The notes below the pieces were generated by a model. That model had not been told where the DNA came from. It ran no database searches and saw only the letters and a program-made list of their open reading frames with translations. DNA of 12,295 nucleotides from Pullibacteroides sp964436335 (GTDB lineage: Bacteria > Bacteroidota > Bacteroidia > Bacteroidales > P3). The stretch is taken from NCBI GenBank assembly GCA_964436335.1, contig CAYTCD010000055.1:1-12295 (forward strand). The letters run 5' to 3'. Shown piece by piece: positions 1 to 8,100 of the stretch. The translations under genes and the position numbers were made by a program. Position 1 is the first letter of the stretch. Every line of letters starts with the position of its first letter.

Positions 1-1327
<1,327 letters not shown>

Positions 1328-1328
1328 C

Positions 1329-1377
1329 GTCACCGAAGCCTCTCGGCCACGGTGACCTCGGACGGCTCTCGCCGTCC
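1329..1377 (-). other. Two tandem tetraloop hairpins next to the 23S 5' end
   Basis: Two stem-loops sit side by side in the precursor RNA. The first (1356-1329) pairs GTCACCG with CGGTGAC and has an inner GCC/GGC helix closing a GAGA loop. The second (1377-1360) is a perfect 7-bp stem, GGACGGC-GAGA-GCCGTCC. GAGA is a GNRA tetraloop, a very stable RNA loop type. Bacterial 23S precursors are normally trimmed after the 5' and 3' flanks pair into a long RNase III stem. Self-contained hairpins here may be processing signals or may stabilise the 5' flank. The pairing is seen in the sequence; the role is inferred. Confidence 0.65.
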
Positions 1378-1397
1378 GGCCTCTTTCTATTCCATCT

Positions 1398-1409
1398 CGT
1401 CAATGAACT
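1398..1409 (-). promoter_or_regulatory. boxA-like antitermination motif
   Basis: On the minus strand this reads AGTTCATTGACG, about 70 nt before the 23S gene. It resembles the boxA element of rRNA leaders (E. coli TGCTCTTTAACA) and the TTCTTTGACA-type motif found ahead of rRNA genes in Bacteroidetes. BoxA is bound by NusB/S10 and prevents Rho-dependent termination on long untranslated RNA. The match is partial, so this is a likely rather than certain call. Confidence 0.5.
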
Positions 1410-1497
1410 CTACCGGCAGGCTTCGTCTTTCAACTAGCCTCCGTTCGGCAGATAAGAGGAGTTTCCTCCCCTAATCTTACAACCAAAACTTCACAAT

Positions 1498-1538
1498 GGA
1501 CGTTTCCCGTTTTTCCCGGACGTTTTTCCGAAACGGGA
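1498..1538 (-). repeat. Inverted and direct repeats at the predicted 5' end of the 23S transcript
   Basis: An 8-bp perfect inverted repeat pairs 1531-1538 with 1505-1512 (TCCCGTTT ... AAACGGGA on the minus strand) across an 18-nt loop. The octamer GGACGTTT also occurs twice on the plus strand, at 1498-1505 and 1518-1525, with a 20-bp period. The segment starts within a few bases of the predicted transcription start, so the nascent RNA could fold into a hairpin at its very 5' end. No function can be assigned. Confidence 0.5.
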
Positions 1539-1541
1539 GTG

Positions 1542-1572
1542 CAAAGGTACAATAGTTTTTTTAACTACCAAA
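1542..1572 (-). promoter_or_regulatory. Bacteroidetes sigma-ABfr promoter driving the 23S gene
   Basis: On the minus strand TTTG (1572-1569) is followed after exactly 19 nt by TACCTTTG (1549-1542). The Bacteroidetes housekeeping consensus is TTTG at -33 and TAnnTTTG at -7 with 19-21 bp between, so both boxes match fully. The spacer is AT-rich, with a run of seven A on the minus strand. The start site should fall near 1535. It lies downstream of the symporter stop codon and points at the 23S gene, so the 23S need not depend on a 16S promoter elsewhere. Confidence 0.85.
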
Positions 1573-1632
1573 CCTTCTTCCGCATTATTTTTCCACACCC
1601 CTCCTAACAAGCTGTTTATCAAAAATAAAATT

Positions 1633-3099
1633 TTACATCTTTTCTTTCTCACCCAGCGTATCCTTTCGGATTCGGAGGAGATACAGCCCCATAAACGCAA
1701 ACATTCCGTTGAGCAATAAGAGTTCAAAACCGAAATGGTAGCCCCACAGAACACGTGTCAGCAGCGAGGTGAGATAAGACAATACAGGGGCGCAAAGCAC
1801 CACCCACGGCACAAAACGGTCACGGATTTTCCACCGGGTGCAGATACCTGCCGCAAAAAGCCCCAACAGCGGTCCGTAGGTATAGGACGCTATATCATAT
1901 ACCATATTGATAACAGAATCGTTCTTGAGCTCATTGAACAATACAATCAGCAGCCAAAACAGCAAAGCCATCAGCAGATGAACACGATAACGGATTTTTT
2001 GCCGCCGCTCCTGCCCTATCTGCCTACGTTCCACTCCCAGTATATCGATGGTAAAACTAGTGGTGATGGCCGTCAAGGCACCATCGGCACTGGAATAAGC
2101 AGCCGAAAGAACCCCGATGATAAAGGTCAGACCGGCCAATGGCGGCAGATAACGCATGGCGATGGACGGGAACAGTTGGTCGGTGTCATTGTAAAAAAGT
2201 CCATGCTTTTGGGCATACAAGCCTAAGATAGCCCCCAATATCAAAAACAGAACATTCATTCCCAACAGAATCGCACTAAAAGTGTACATGTTCTTTTGGG
2301 CATCTTTCAAATTCCGGCAACTGAGATTCTTCTGCATCATATCTTGGTCCAGACCGGTCATGGTTACCGTAATGAAAAGACCGCTCACAAACTGCTTGAC
2401 AAAAAAGCGCGGACTTTTCGGATCCAGATCCAGAACAGAAGAAAACGGACTTTCCCTGACAGAAGCCAGCATTTCGGCAAAGTTCCATTCCATACTTTTT
2501 GCAATACAGGCAATGGAGATAAATACAGCCACCAACATGAAAGTGGTTTGCAGTGTATCGGTCCAGACAATGGTACGGATGCCGCCCCGCAATGTATAGC
2601 CAAGAATAAGCAGGATAAAAATAAAGGCGGCCAAAGAGAAAGGAATCCCCATCGCTTTAAAAACGAATTCATGCAACACACTCACCACCAAAAACATCCG
2701 CAAGGTAGCGCCCAAACTGCGTGACAACAGAAAACAAACAGAACCCGATTTATAGGAACGCAAGCCAAAACGCACATCCAGATAACCATATATCGAAGTC
2801 AGGTTCAATTTATAATAAAGCGGCAACAACACTTTGGCCACCACGATATAACCAGCCACAAAACCCAGTACCAACGGCAGATAATAGAAATTTTCGCGCA
2901 GAACGTTGCCCGGAACCGACATAAAGGTTACGCCAGAAAGGGAGGCCCCCACCATACCGTAGGCCACCACAAACCACGGAGAACGGCGGTTCCCGCGATA
3001 ATAGGCTTCATCGTCCGCTTTTTTTCCGGTAAGAAAAGCGATAAGGAAAAGAAGCGTTGTATAAACAATGAATACGATTCCGATAGTCAATGCTGTCAT
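1633..3099 (-). CDS. Sodium:solute symporter (SSS family)
   Basis: A 488-residue polytopic inner-membrane protein, of normal length for Na+-coupled solute uptake carriers of the SSS family (LeuT fold). Hydrophobic segments run through the whole chain, about 13 helices. Family hallmarks include the GASLSGVTF stretch in the first core helix (residues 51-59), GGIRTIVWTDTLQ (172-184), which is the classic SSS signature, and SAAYSSADGAL (332-342). In the last, S336/S337 match the serine pair of the Na2 sodium site in vSGLT by motif position. The substrate cannot be told from sequence; sugars, sialic acid, amino acids and carboxylates are all known for the family. The start codon lies 6 bp after the stop of the peptidase-like lipoprotein gene, so the two are almost certainly co-transcribed. 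No strong terminator follows it before the 23S promoter. Confidence 0.93.
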   Translation of the reverse strand: MTALTIGIVFIVYTTLLFLIAFLTGKKADDEAYYRGNRRSPWFVVAYGMVGASLSGVTFMSVPGNVLRENFYYLPLVLGFVAGYIVVAKVLLPLYYKLNLTSIYGYLDVRFGLRSYKSGSVCFLLSRSLGATLRMFLVVSVLHEFVFKAMGIPFSLAAFIFILLILGYTLRGGIRTIVWTDTLQTTFMLVAVFISIACIAKSMEWNFAEMLASVRESPFSSVLDLDPKSPRFFVKQFVSGLFITVTMTGLDQDMMQKNLSCRNLKDAQKNMYTFSAILLGMNVLFLILGAILGLYAQKHGLFYNDTDQLFPSIAMRYLPPLAGLTFIIGVLSAAYSSADGALTAITTSFTIDILGVERRQIGQERRQKIRYRVHLLMALLFWLLIVLFNELKNDSVINMVYDIASYTYGPLLGLFAAGICTRWKIRDRFVPWVVLCAPVLSYLTSLLTRVLWGYHFGFELLLLNGMFAFMGLYLLRIRKDTLGEKEKM

Positions 3100-3105
3100 G
3101 CGTCC

Positions 3106-4812
3106 CTACTTGAATTGTTCTACAAAAGCATGGATGGAAAGCGGTTTTCCCATTGCCGTTTCTGTGAGTTTCTCCCAATTGAGCGCGGCACCGGAGGCGA
3201 ATATATCTCTTTCAAAAAATCGCCCCACCGACTTATTGCCCACAATATTGAAATCGCAACGGTCATTCAGACGGCAATCGCCTGAACAAAGGTAATCCAC
3301 CACCTGCGCCGCCCACATTTCTCCCAGCAGATGGTTGGAAACCTCACAGGGATATAAGGCAAAATACGGTTCTGCCGCCCAATCCGCCCGCCACGGGTTC
3401 TCAAGCGGTGGCCGTATATCCGTTTGAAGATATTCTCCTACCATCGTGTACCACAAAGCGTCCAAATCCTGTTCCGGATCGGCATACAGTTGTTTTTCGA
3501 ACGCATACAGGAGCAATCGCCAGCGGCATCCCAAACGTTGGTCATGCAAAAAAGCCTCATTGGTGGATCCCCTTATTCCCCCCGCCTGCCCTACCGACAA
3601 TATCCCCATCGAGAGAATCCAACCCGGATACTGGGTCATACGGGCAAAGAAAGCCGACACCCCGCAATAAAGGGCCTCCGATGCAGGCCTGCGTAAAAGA
3701 TAGGGCAATGTTCCGGGAATGTATTTCAGATAGATGGCCTTGCCGGTCGCCCCCATAAGCCGGTGCATGTCGTTTTCCGTTCCTGATATGGTACCGACGA
3801 TACGAATGTCGTTTGTATTACCGGCCACGATACACTCAAACGCCGGTATCTTCTCACTCCAATACAGAAAATTACTCCGTGCCAATATGTCTTCTATATC
3901 GAAACCTATACCCGAATAAAAACGGTCGGCCACGCTCGGAATATTGATATAACTGTAATAACCGTCTTTTCGATGATTGTTCGGATACTGGCCATAACGC
4001 AAAAGAGCGCCGGAATAATGCCACGGGCGCAAACGGGATACCGGTATGGAAAATCTAGCGGAAAGACGGCGGTCTTTTTCTTCTTTCTGTCGTCGATATA
4101 CCGTATCGGTGGCCTGTGTCAATTCAGCCACAAGGCTGTCCATAAAAGACTGCCGGATTTCATTTAGGTCAAGATACATCGAGAAGTAATCGGCATACCC
4201 TGCCTCCCGCGCCATTCTATTCCGCAAACGGACAAGTTGCTGCAGGATATCGGCCACCGCCGCTCCCCCTTTTTTCCATTCTTCCCAAATTTTCTGCAAA
4301 AACCTTACATCGGCCGGGGACGTACCCTGCACATTGAGTCTGTTCGGTTCCTCTTTTCGGAGACGGTTCCATGTTTCAAGATGCAGGTATGTATCAAGCC
4401 GTATGATCCGTTTCTGCAATCCGACAGATGCCTGACAGGGAAGATACTCCTTATAGAGAATATCCACCTGTCGGCGCAGGTAGGCATCTTTGATCTCTCC
4501 TTTTTCACTTGTCTTTTTTAGGTAGGAGAAAGACTTGGCATCGTGAAGGTGTTCTATCCGTTTGCCATACAACGAATCTAATGTGGAAAGATACCGCAAC
4601 GAACCGGTTTCAAAAAAACGCCAACGTGTACGATTGATCGCTTCGACAACCGGAACCATCTCCCGCTCGTAGCGCATGATGAAACTGACCAAATCAGATT
4701 CGGTCTGTTTACGGGCATTGCCGCAAGCAGAAGAAAAAAACATCGCCGTAACAGCCAGCAGTACGCATCCCCACAGCAAGATGCGGCACCACCTCGATTT
4801 GTCGATTTGCAT
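3106..4812 (-). CDS. M2 (ACE-like) peptidase-family lipoprotein with degenerate zinc site; predicted pseudopeptidase
   Basis: A 568-residue protein. Residues 1-30 form a lipoprotein signal: basic start, hydrophobic core and lipobox SSAC with C30 as the lipidation site. It should be anchored in the envelope, probably facing the periplasm or cell surface. The body is helical and resembles clan MA peptidases of the M2/M3 type. A late segment PCEVSNHLLGEMWAAQ (488-503) matches the conserved NYxLGEL-ASQ helix of bacterial M2/M3 enzymes. The zinc motif should be HHEMGH, but here it is HRLMGA (350-355). Aligned without gaps to testis ACE, H383, E384 and H387 become R351, L352 and A355. The downstream zinc ligand E411 is kept as E379 at exact spacing. 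The tyrosines usually found in the late P-x-YY motif are also replaced. Catalysis is therefore unlikely; a binding or scaffold role is possible. The frame is intact over the full family length, so it does not look like a decaying gene. The family call is good; loss of activity is inferred. Confidence 0.75.
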   Translation of the reverse strand: MQIDKSRWCRILLWGCVLLAVTAMFFSSACGNARKQTESDLVSFIMRYEREMVPVVEAINRTRWRFFETGSLRYLSTLDSLYGKRIEHLHDAKSFSYLKKTSEKGEIKDAYLRRQVDILYKEYLPCQASVGLQKRIIRLDTYLHLETWNRLRKEEPNRLNVQGTSPADVRFLQKIWEEWKKGGAAVADILQQLVRLRNRMAREAGYADYFSMYLDLNEIRQSFMDSLVAELTQATDTVYRRQKEEKDRRLSARFSIPVSRLRPWHYSGALLRYGQYPNNHRKDGYYSYINIPSVADRFYSGIGFDIEDILARSNFLYWSEKIPAFECIVAGNTNDIRIVGTISGTENDMHRLMGATGKAIYLKYIPGTLPYLLRRPASEALYCGVSAFFARMTQYPGWILSMGILSVGQAGGIRGSTNEAFLHDQRLGCRWRLLLYAFEKQLYADPEQDLDALWYTMVGEYLQTDIRPPLENPWRADWAAEPYFALYPCEVSNHLLGEMWAAQVVDYLCSGDCRLNDRCDFNIVGNKSVGRFFERDIFASGAALNWEKLTETAMGKPLSIHAFVEQFK

Positions 4813-4837
4813 GGTTTCCGTACTATCGGATCGGGAG

Positions 4838-4845
4838 CAAATATA
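4838..4845 (-). promoter_or_regulatory. -7 element for the lipoprotein-symporter operon
   Basis: The minus strand reads TATATTTG, a perfect match to the Bacteroidetes -7 box TAnnTTTG, placed 26 nt before the ATG at 4812. No clear TTTG -33 box lies 19-21 bp upstream. It would give a short leader of about 20 nt. It sits in the 117-bp gap between divergent genes. Confidence 0.6.
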
Positions 4846-4899
4846 GGCACATTTTCGTTAAACATTATCTGGTTTACACACCATATTCCTTTTTAGTCG

Positions 4900-4907
4900 T
4901 ACCTTCG
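4900..4907 (+). promoter_or_regulatory. -7 element for recR
   Basis: TACCTTCG matches the Bacteroidetes -7 box TAnnTTTG with one mismatch and ends 22 nt before the recR start codon. The nearest -33-like sequence, TTTA at 4873-4876, is 23 bp away, slightly too far. It is a plausible but weak promoter, divergent from the one at 4838-4845. Confidence 0.45.
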
Positions 4908-4929
4908 CGCTTTCATTCCTGCCGTTGTT

Positions 4930-5538
4930 ATGGAAAACCTTTCACTCAAACTATTGGACAATGCTGTTGACGAACTGAACCGATTGCCCGGCATAGGGAG
5001 AAAAACGGCCTTGCGGCTCGCGCTTTTTTTACTGTCTCAACCCGAAGAGATGGTGGAGAAGTTCGGAACCACGCTGATTGATTTCAGAAAGGATATACGG
5101 TATTGCGATTGCTGCCACAATATATCCGACACACCGCAATGTCCCATCTGCGCCTCGCTCAAACGCGACAGAGGCATGATTTGTGTGGTCAGCGATGTGC
5201 GCGATGTAATGGCGATAGAAAATACGGGCATGTACAACGGCCTCTATCACGTACTGGGAGGATTGATCAATCCGCTGGCGGGCATCAGCCCCTCCCGTCT
5301 GAATATCGCCCATTTGGTAAAACGTACCGAAGAAGAAAAACCGCAGGAAATTATCCTGGCACTTCCCGCCACACCTGAAGGTGATACCACTGCTTTCTAC
5401 CTGTCCCGGCAATTGAAAGACTGCGCGGTCAAGATCACGGCCATCGCCAAAGGCATCGCCATCGGCGACGATTTAGAATACACCGATGAATTAACTTTGG
5501 GCCGATCGCTTTCCAACCGCGTGGAATTCCGTCTGTAG
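4930..5538 (+). CDS. recR: Recombination mediator protein RecR
   Basis: A 202-residue protein, standard RecR length. RecR works with RecO (and RecF) to load RecA on SSB-coated single-stranded DNA at gaps. Domains in order: an N-terminal helix-hairpin-helix (LPGIGRKTALRLA, 19-31); a zinc finger with C59, C62, C71 and C74; a Toprim domain (about 81-175) with DVRDVMAIENTG and the acidic loop PEGDTT (149-154); and a C-terminal segment with the conserved DLEYTDELTLGRSL (181-194). One oddity is that the first Toprim acid, normally the Glu of a VVE motif, is Ser (VVS, S88) followed by Asp. It is the only plus-strand gene here, divergent from the lipoprotein gene and convergent with the FKBP gene. 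It appears to be transcribed alone. Confidence 0.97.
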   Translation: MENLSLKLLDNAVDELNRLPGIGRKTALRLALFLLSQPEEMVEKFGTTLIDFRKDIRYCDCCHNISDTPQCPICASLKRDRGMICVVSDVRDVMAIENTGMYNGLYHVLGGLINPLAGISPSRLNIAHLVKRTEEEKPQEIILALPATPEGDTTAFYLSRQLKDCAVKITAIAKGIAIGDDLEYTDELTLGRSLSNRVEFRL

Positions 5539-5543
5539 CCCGC

Positions 5544-5584
5544 AAAAAAAAATCCCGGTATATGCTTCGACACCTATACCGGGA
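5544..5584 (-). terminator. Rho-independent terminator of the FKBP operon
   Basis: A perfect 10-bp inverted repeat, TCCCGGTATA (5553-5562) and TATACCGGGA (5575-5584), has a 12-nt loop. On the minus strand it is followed directly by nine T (5552-5544), giving a canonical intrinsic terminator 34 bp after the FKBP stop codon. On the plus strand the hairpin lacks a T-tract, so it would end recR transcription poorly if at all. Confidence 0.88.
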
Positions 5585-5617
5585 CCTAAAAAGGAAATTC
5601 CTGATTTCCCTAACAGT

Positions 5618-6298
5618 TTATTTCTTGGGATTCACCTTAAGCAGTTCCACTTCGAAAATGAGGGTCGAACCGCCGGGGATGGGGCCGTTGCCGCCATCGC
5701 CGTAAGCCAGGTCGGAGGGAATGTAGAAAATGGTCTTTCCGCCCTCTTTCATCAACTGCAGGCCTTCTGTCCAGCCGGCAATCACGCCGTTGAGAGGGAA
5801 AGAAATGGGTTCGCCGCGTTCTACCGAAGAATCGAATACCGTGCCGTCCAGCAATTTGCCGGTATAATGCACCAGCACTTCATCGGTGGCCTTGGGAGAA
5901 GCGCCCTTGCCCTTGACGATTTCCTTGTACTGCAAGCCGCTGGCCGTCTGGCGCACGTCTTTGTCGTTCTGAAGGTTCTGCGCCAGGAATTCCTTGCCTT
6001 TCACCTTGTTTTCGAGCGACTTTTCGGAGGCCTGGCGTTGCAGCCCCTGCTGCCATTCGCCCAGGATACGCTGTATTTCCGCCTGCGAATATCCGCTCTG
6101 TTTGCCTTCGAGGGCGGCCTTTACGCCTTCCAGAAAACTTTCCGTTTCAAAACGGTAGGGAATATCGTGCATATTACGCCCCATCGAGAATCCGACCAAA
6201 TAGCTTACCGTGTCTTTTACTTCCATTGCATTGGTTTTAAGGTTAAACAATCCTGCCATCATCAAGCCCATGGCAAAGGGCATCCATATTCTTTTCAT
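5618..6298 (-). CDS. Periplasmic FKBP-type peptidyl-prolyl cis-trans isomerase (Mip/FkpA-like)
   Basis: A 226-residue protein that should speed cis-trans isomerisation of prolyl bonds in exported proteins. Residues 1-24 look like a Sec signal peptide with likely cleavage after TNA; there is no lipobox. Residues about 25-110 are the helical FKBP_N dimerisation region (VSYLVGFSMGRNM, EGVKAALEGK). Residues about 118-226 are the FKBP domain. Its active-site residues are present: Y145 (HYTG), F155 and D156 (VFDSS), V172-I173 and W176 (GVIAGWTEGL), Y199 (AYGDG) and F215. Length and layout match Mip/FkpA-type proteins. The start codon lies 13 bp after the kinase stop codon, and the terminator at 5544-5584 follows, so it is the last gene of the operon. 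Confidence 0.95.
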   Translation of the reverse strand: MKRIWMPFAMGLMMAGLFNLKTNAMEVKDTVSYLVGFSMGRNMHDIPYRFETESFLEGVKAALEGKQSGYSQAEIQRILGEWQQGLQRQASEKSLENKVKGKEFLAQNLQNDKDVRQTASGLQYKEIVKGKGASPKATDEVLVHYTGKLLDGTVFDSSVERGEPISFPLNGVIAGWTEGLQLMKEGGKTIFYIPSDLAYGDGGNGPIPGGSTLIFEVELLKVNPKK

Positions 6299-6311
6299 TT
6301 TTACCGGTATT

Positions 6312-7205
6312 TCAACTGAAATCGTCCGCTTCGAAGGTGCGTTCCCTCAAAAGACTGCCGAGCATCGGCTGATAATGCGCCACCAGGCCTTCCATCGGGG
6401 ATTTCAAGACCTTGCCCACTTTCAAGCCGCAACTTTGTGCCGCCTCGCGCAGGATCTCCTGTGCAAAATAAGCGATGGAACCCACCAGGTTGAGCGGATT
6501 TTCCTGTGCCTTTTCTCCGTAGGGCAGCACCTGGGTCTTGAAAAAGGCGGTGAACTGCCGCGTCAACACTTCCCGCACATAGGGATGCGACATCCTGCCG
6601 TCGAGAAACACCGCCATTTCTCCCAAGAAACGGGATACGTCCCTGCCGTGATAGACCGTGTCGATGATTTCATGCACGGGATAAGGGCAAAGCGGAGCGA
6701 ATTTTTCGCGCAACTCCTGCGGCATCCCGCCCCGGAGGTAATCGGCCAAAAAATGGATGCCGATGCGTGCGCCGCTGCCTTCATCGCCCAGAATAAAGCC
6801 CAGGGAGGGAACTTCGTTATGGATGGTTTCGCCATCGTAGAAGCAAGTGCTCGCGCCCGTTCCCAAAATGGCCACCATGCCGGGCTGTCTGCCGCAAAGA
6901 GCCAGGGCCGCTCCTGCCAGGTCGCTGTCTATCGAGACATCCGCCTTGGGAAAGAATTCTTCGAGGCAGCTCTGCAACACGCCTTTCTTGGCATTGTCGG
7001 CGCAACCCGAACCGTAAAAGAACACATACCTTACCCGACTGTTGTCGATAAACGGATAGAGGTCTTTTTCCAAGCAGTTCCGGATGCCCTCCTCGCCGAT
7101 AAGATACGGGTTGAGCCCGCCGGTAACGACGCGTTTCTCCTCGCCTTTCTCGCTGAGGAAGCACCATTCGGTCTTGGTGGCTCCGCTATCTACTATTCCT
7201 ATCAT
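6312..7205 (-). CDS. BadF/BadG/BcrA/BcrD-type ATPase, N-acetylglucosamine kinase-like
   Basis: A 297-residue protein of the ASKHA (actin/hexokinase) fold. It has the phosphate-1 loop DSGATKT (6-12), a probable catalytic Asp at D95 in DSDLAGAA, the phosphate-2 loop GTGAST (115-120) and GFILGDEGSGARIG (136-149), typical of GlcNAc-kinase relatives. It probably phosphorylates an amino sugar such as N-acetylglucosamine in recycling or uptake, but the substrate is not proven. I chose ATG at 7203-7205 because MIGIVDSGATKT is the natural N-terminus of this family. The frame stays open to a start at 7301, but those 32 extra residues have no family character and lie over the end of prmC. With this start the gene overlaps prmC by 20 bp. 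It is followed after 13 bp by the FKBP gene. Confidence 0.88.
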   Translation of the reverse strand: MIGIVDSGATKTEWCFLSEKGEEKRVVTGGLNPYLIGEEGIRNCLEKDLYPFIDNSRVRYVFFYGSGCADNAKKGVLQSCLEEFFPKADVSIDSDLAGAALALCGRQPGMVAILGTGASTCFYDGETIHNEVPSLGFILGDEGSGARIGIHFLADYLRGGMPQELREKFAPLCPYPVHEIIDTVYHGRDVSRFLGEMAVFLDGRMSHPYVREVLTRQFTAFFKTQVLPYGEKAQENPLNLVGSIAYFAQEILREAAQSCGLKVGKVLKSPMEGLVAHYQPMLGSLLRERTFEADDFS

Positions 7206-8100
7206 TGGTTTTTGAATAATCTTGCGAAGATACGGTTTTTGGGGCGATTTTACAGCCGCCCAGCATCCGTGGCTTTCCGTGGAGGTCCTGACGCACTTCA
7301 ATATCCGTTAAACCGCTTGCCGCAAACAAGGTCTTGCATTCTTCGGGAAAGGCTTCGTTGATTTCCACCAGCACTTGGCCGCCAACGTGCAATCTTTCTT
7401 GGGCAAGGGTGGCTATCCGGCGGTAAAACAACAAGGGGTCGGCATCTTCCACAAAAAGGGCCGTATGGGGTTCGTAGTTCAATACGTTGACGCGCATGGC
7501 TTTTTTTTCCGAATGGCGCACGTAAGGCGGATTGGAAACAATCAAATCGAAATTTTGGTGGCGGATATTTTCGGGCAAAGATTCCTGCAGTATGTCCTGT
7601 TGGAAAAAGTGTACGTCCGTGCCGCATTTTTCGTTGTTCCGAAGGGCGGTCTGCAAGGCTTCCGGTGAAATATCGCAGGCCCATACCGCCGCGTCGGGGC
7701 GGGCTTGGGCAAGGGCAAGGGCTATCGCGCCGCTGCCAGTGCAGAGATCCAAAACCCTGGGGGCGGCAACGGAACGCAGGCTTTCGAGTGCCCAAAGCAC
7801 CAGTTCTTCGGTTTCTCCGCGCGGAATCAGCACCGAGGGGTTCACCTCCAGTTCCATTCCGCAGAAGAAGGCTTTTCCGAAAATATACTGAATCGGTTCA
7901 CCCTTTTCCAAACGCGCCAACACCGAAACAAAACTTTCCCACTGCCCGTCACTCAGCGTACAAGGCATCAAAGCCGCTATATCCACCCTTTTCTTACCCA
8001 ACACCTCTTCGGCCGTCCAATAAAAAAGGGCATCGCGCTCCACAGGATCGTAAAGTGTCAATCCGTTCCGGTAGAAATCCCTCGCCTGCCTGAGAATCAT
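7186..8100 (-). CDS. prmC: Peptide chain release factor N5-glutamine methyltransferase
   Basis: A 304-residue cytoplasmic SAM-dependent methyltransferase that modifies the Gln of the GGQ motif in release factors RF1 and RF2. An N-terminal helical domain (1-75) is followed by the linker GEPIQYIFGK (67-76) and a Rossmann methyltransferase domain. The SAM motif is DLCTGSGAIA (118-127) and the substrate-Gln motif is NPPY (190-193). The usual IPRPETE reads IPRGETE here (92-98). The last 20 or so residues, after GKPRMLGG, form a hydrophilic tail beyond the usual end and overlap the kinase start. The start ATG overlaps the fprA stop as ATGA (8097-8100), which suggests translational coupling. Confidence 0.95.
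   Translation of the reverse strand: MILRQARDFYRNGLTLYDPVERDALFYWTAEEVLGKKRVDIAALMPCTLSDGQWESFVSVLARLEKGEPIQYIFGKAFFCGMELEVNPSVLIPRGETEELVLWALESLRSVAAPRVLDLCTGSGAIALALAQARPDAAVWACDISPEALQTALRNNEKCGTDVHFFQQDILQESLPENIRHQNFDLIVSNPPYVRHSEKKAMRVNVLNYEPHTALFVEDADPLLFYRRIATLAQERLHVGGQVLVEINEAFPEECKTLFAASGLTDIEVRQDLHGKPRMLGGCKIAPKTVSSQDYSKTNDRNSR
7225..7232 (-). promoter_or_regulatory. Possible internal -7 element ahead of the kinase gene
   Basis: The minus strand reads TATCTTCG, one mismatch from TAnnTTTG, 19 nt before the kinase ATG and inside the 3' end of prmC. No TTTG lies at the right distance upstream. It may be a secondary promoter for the kinase and FKBP genes, or chance. Confidence 0.3.

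Larger units (their letters stand above)
1328..1541 (-). other. Leader (5' external spacer) of the 23S transcript
   Basis: About 200 nt separate the predicted transcription start (around 1535) from the mature 23S 5' end. I found no tRNA cloverleaf and no 16S sequence in it. In transcript order it contains an inverted repeat at the predicted RNA 5' end (1505-1538), a boxA-like motif (1398-1409) and two tandem hairpins (1329-1377) abutting the mature 23S. The part from boxA to the 23S resembles the stretch just upstream of 23S in ordinary Bacteroidetes spacers, from memory of such sequences. The part up to the promoter resembles an rRNA operon leader. The whole could therefore be an operon that has lost 16S and the tRNA spacer. 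Confidence 0.7.

Noticed and set aside
1606..1616. AACA-AGC-TGTT as a terminator of the symporter gene.
   Set aside because: The stem is only 4 bp, AT-rich and not followed by a T-tract on the minus strand.
1328..1632. Spacer tRNA genes (Ile or Ala) ahead of 23S.
   Set aside because: I found no T-loop GGTTCRA-type motif, no cloverleaf stems and no matching anticodon arm in this stretch.
7206..7301. A 32-residue N-terminal extension of the sugar kinase.
   Set aside because: The kinase fold normally starts right at the MIGIVDSGATKT strand, and the extra codons lie over prmC coding sequence.
6210..7361. A 383-codon open frame on the plus strand.
   Set aside because: It is antisense to the kinase and the FKBP start, both of which carry intact catalytic motifs. 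The translation shows no recognisable domain.
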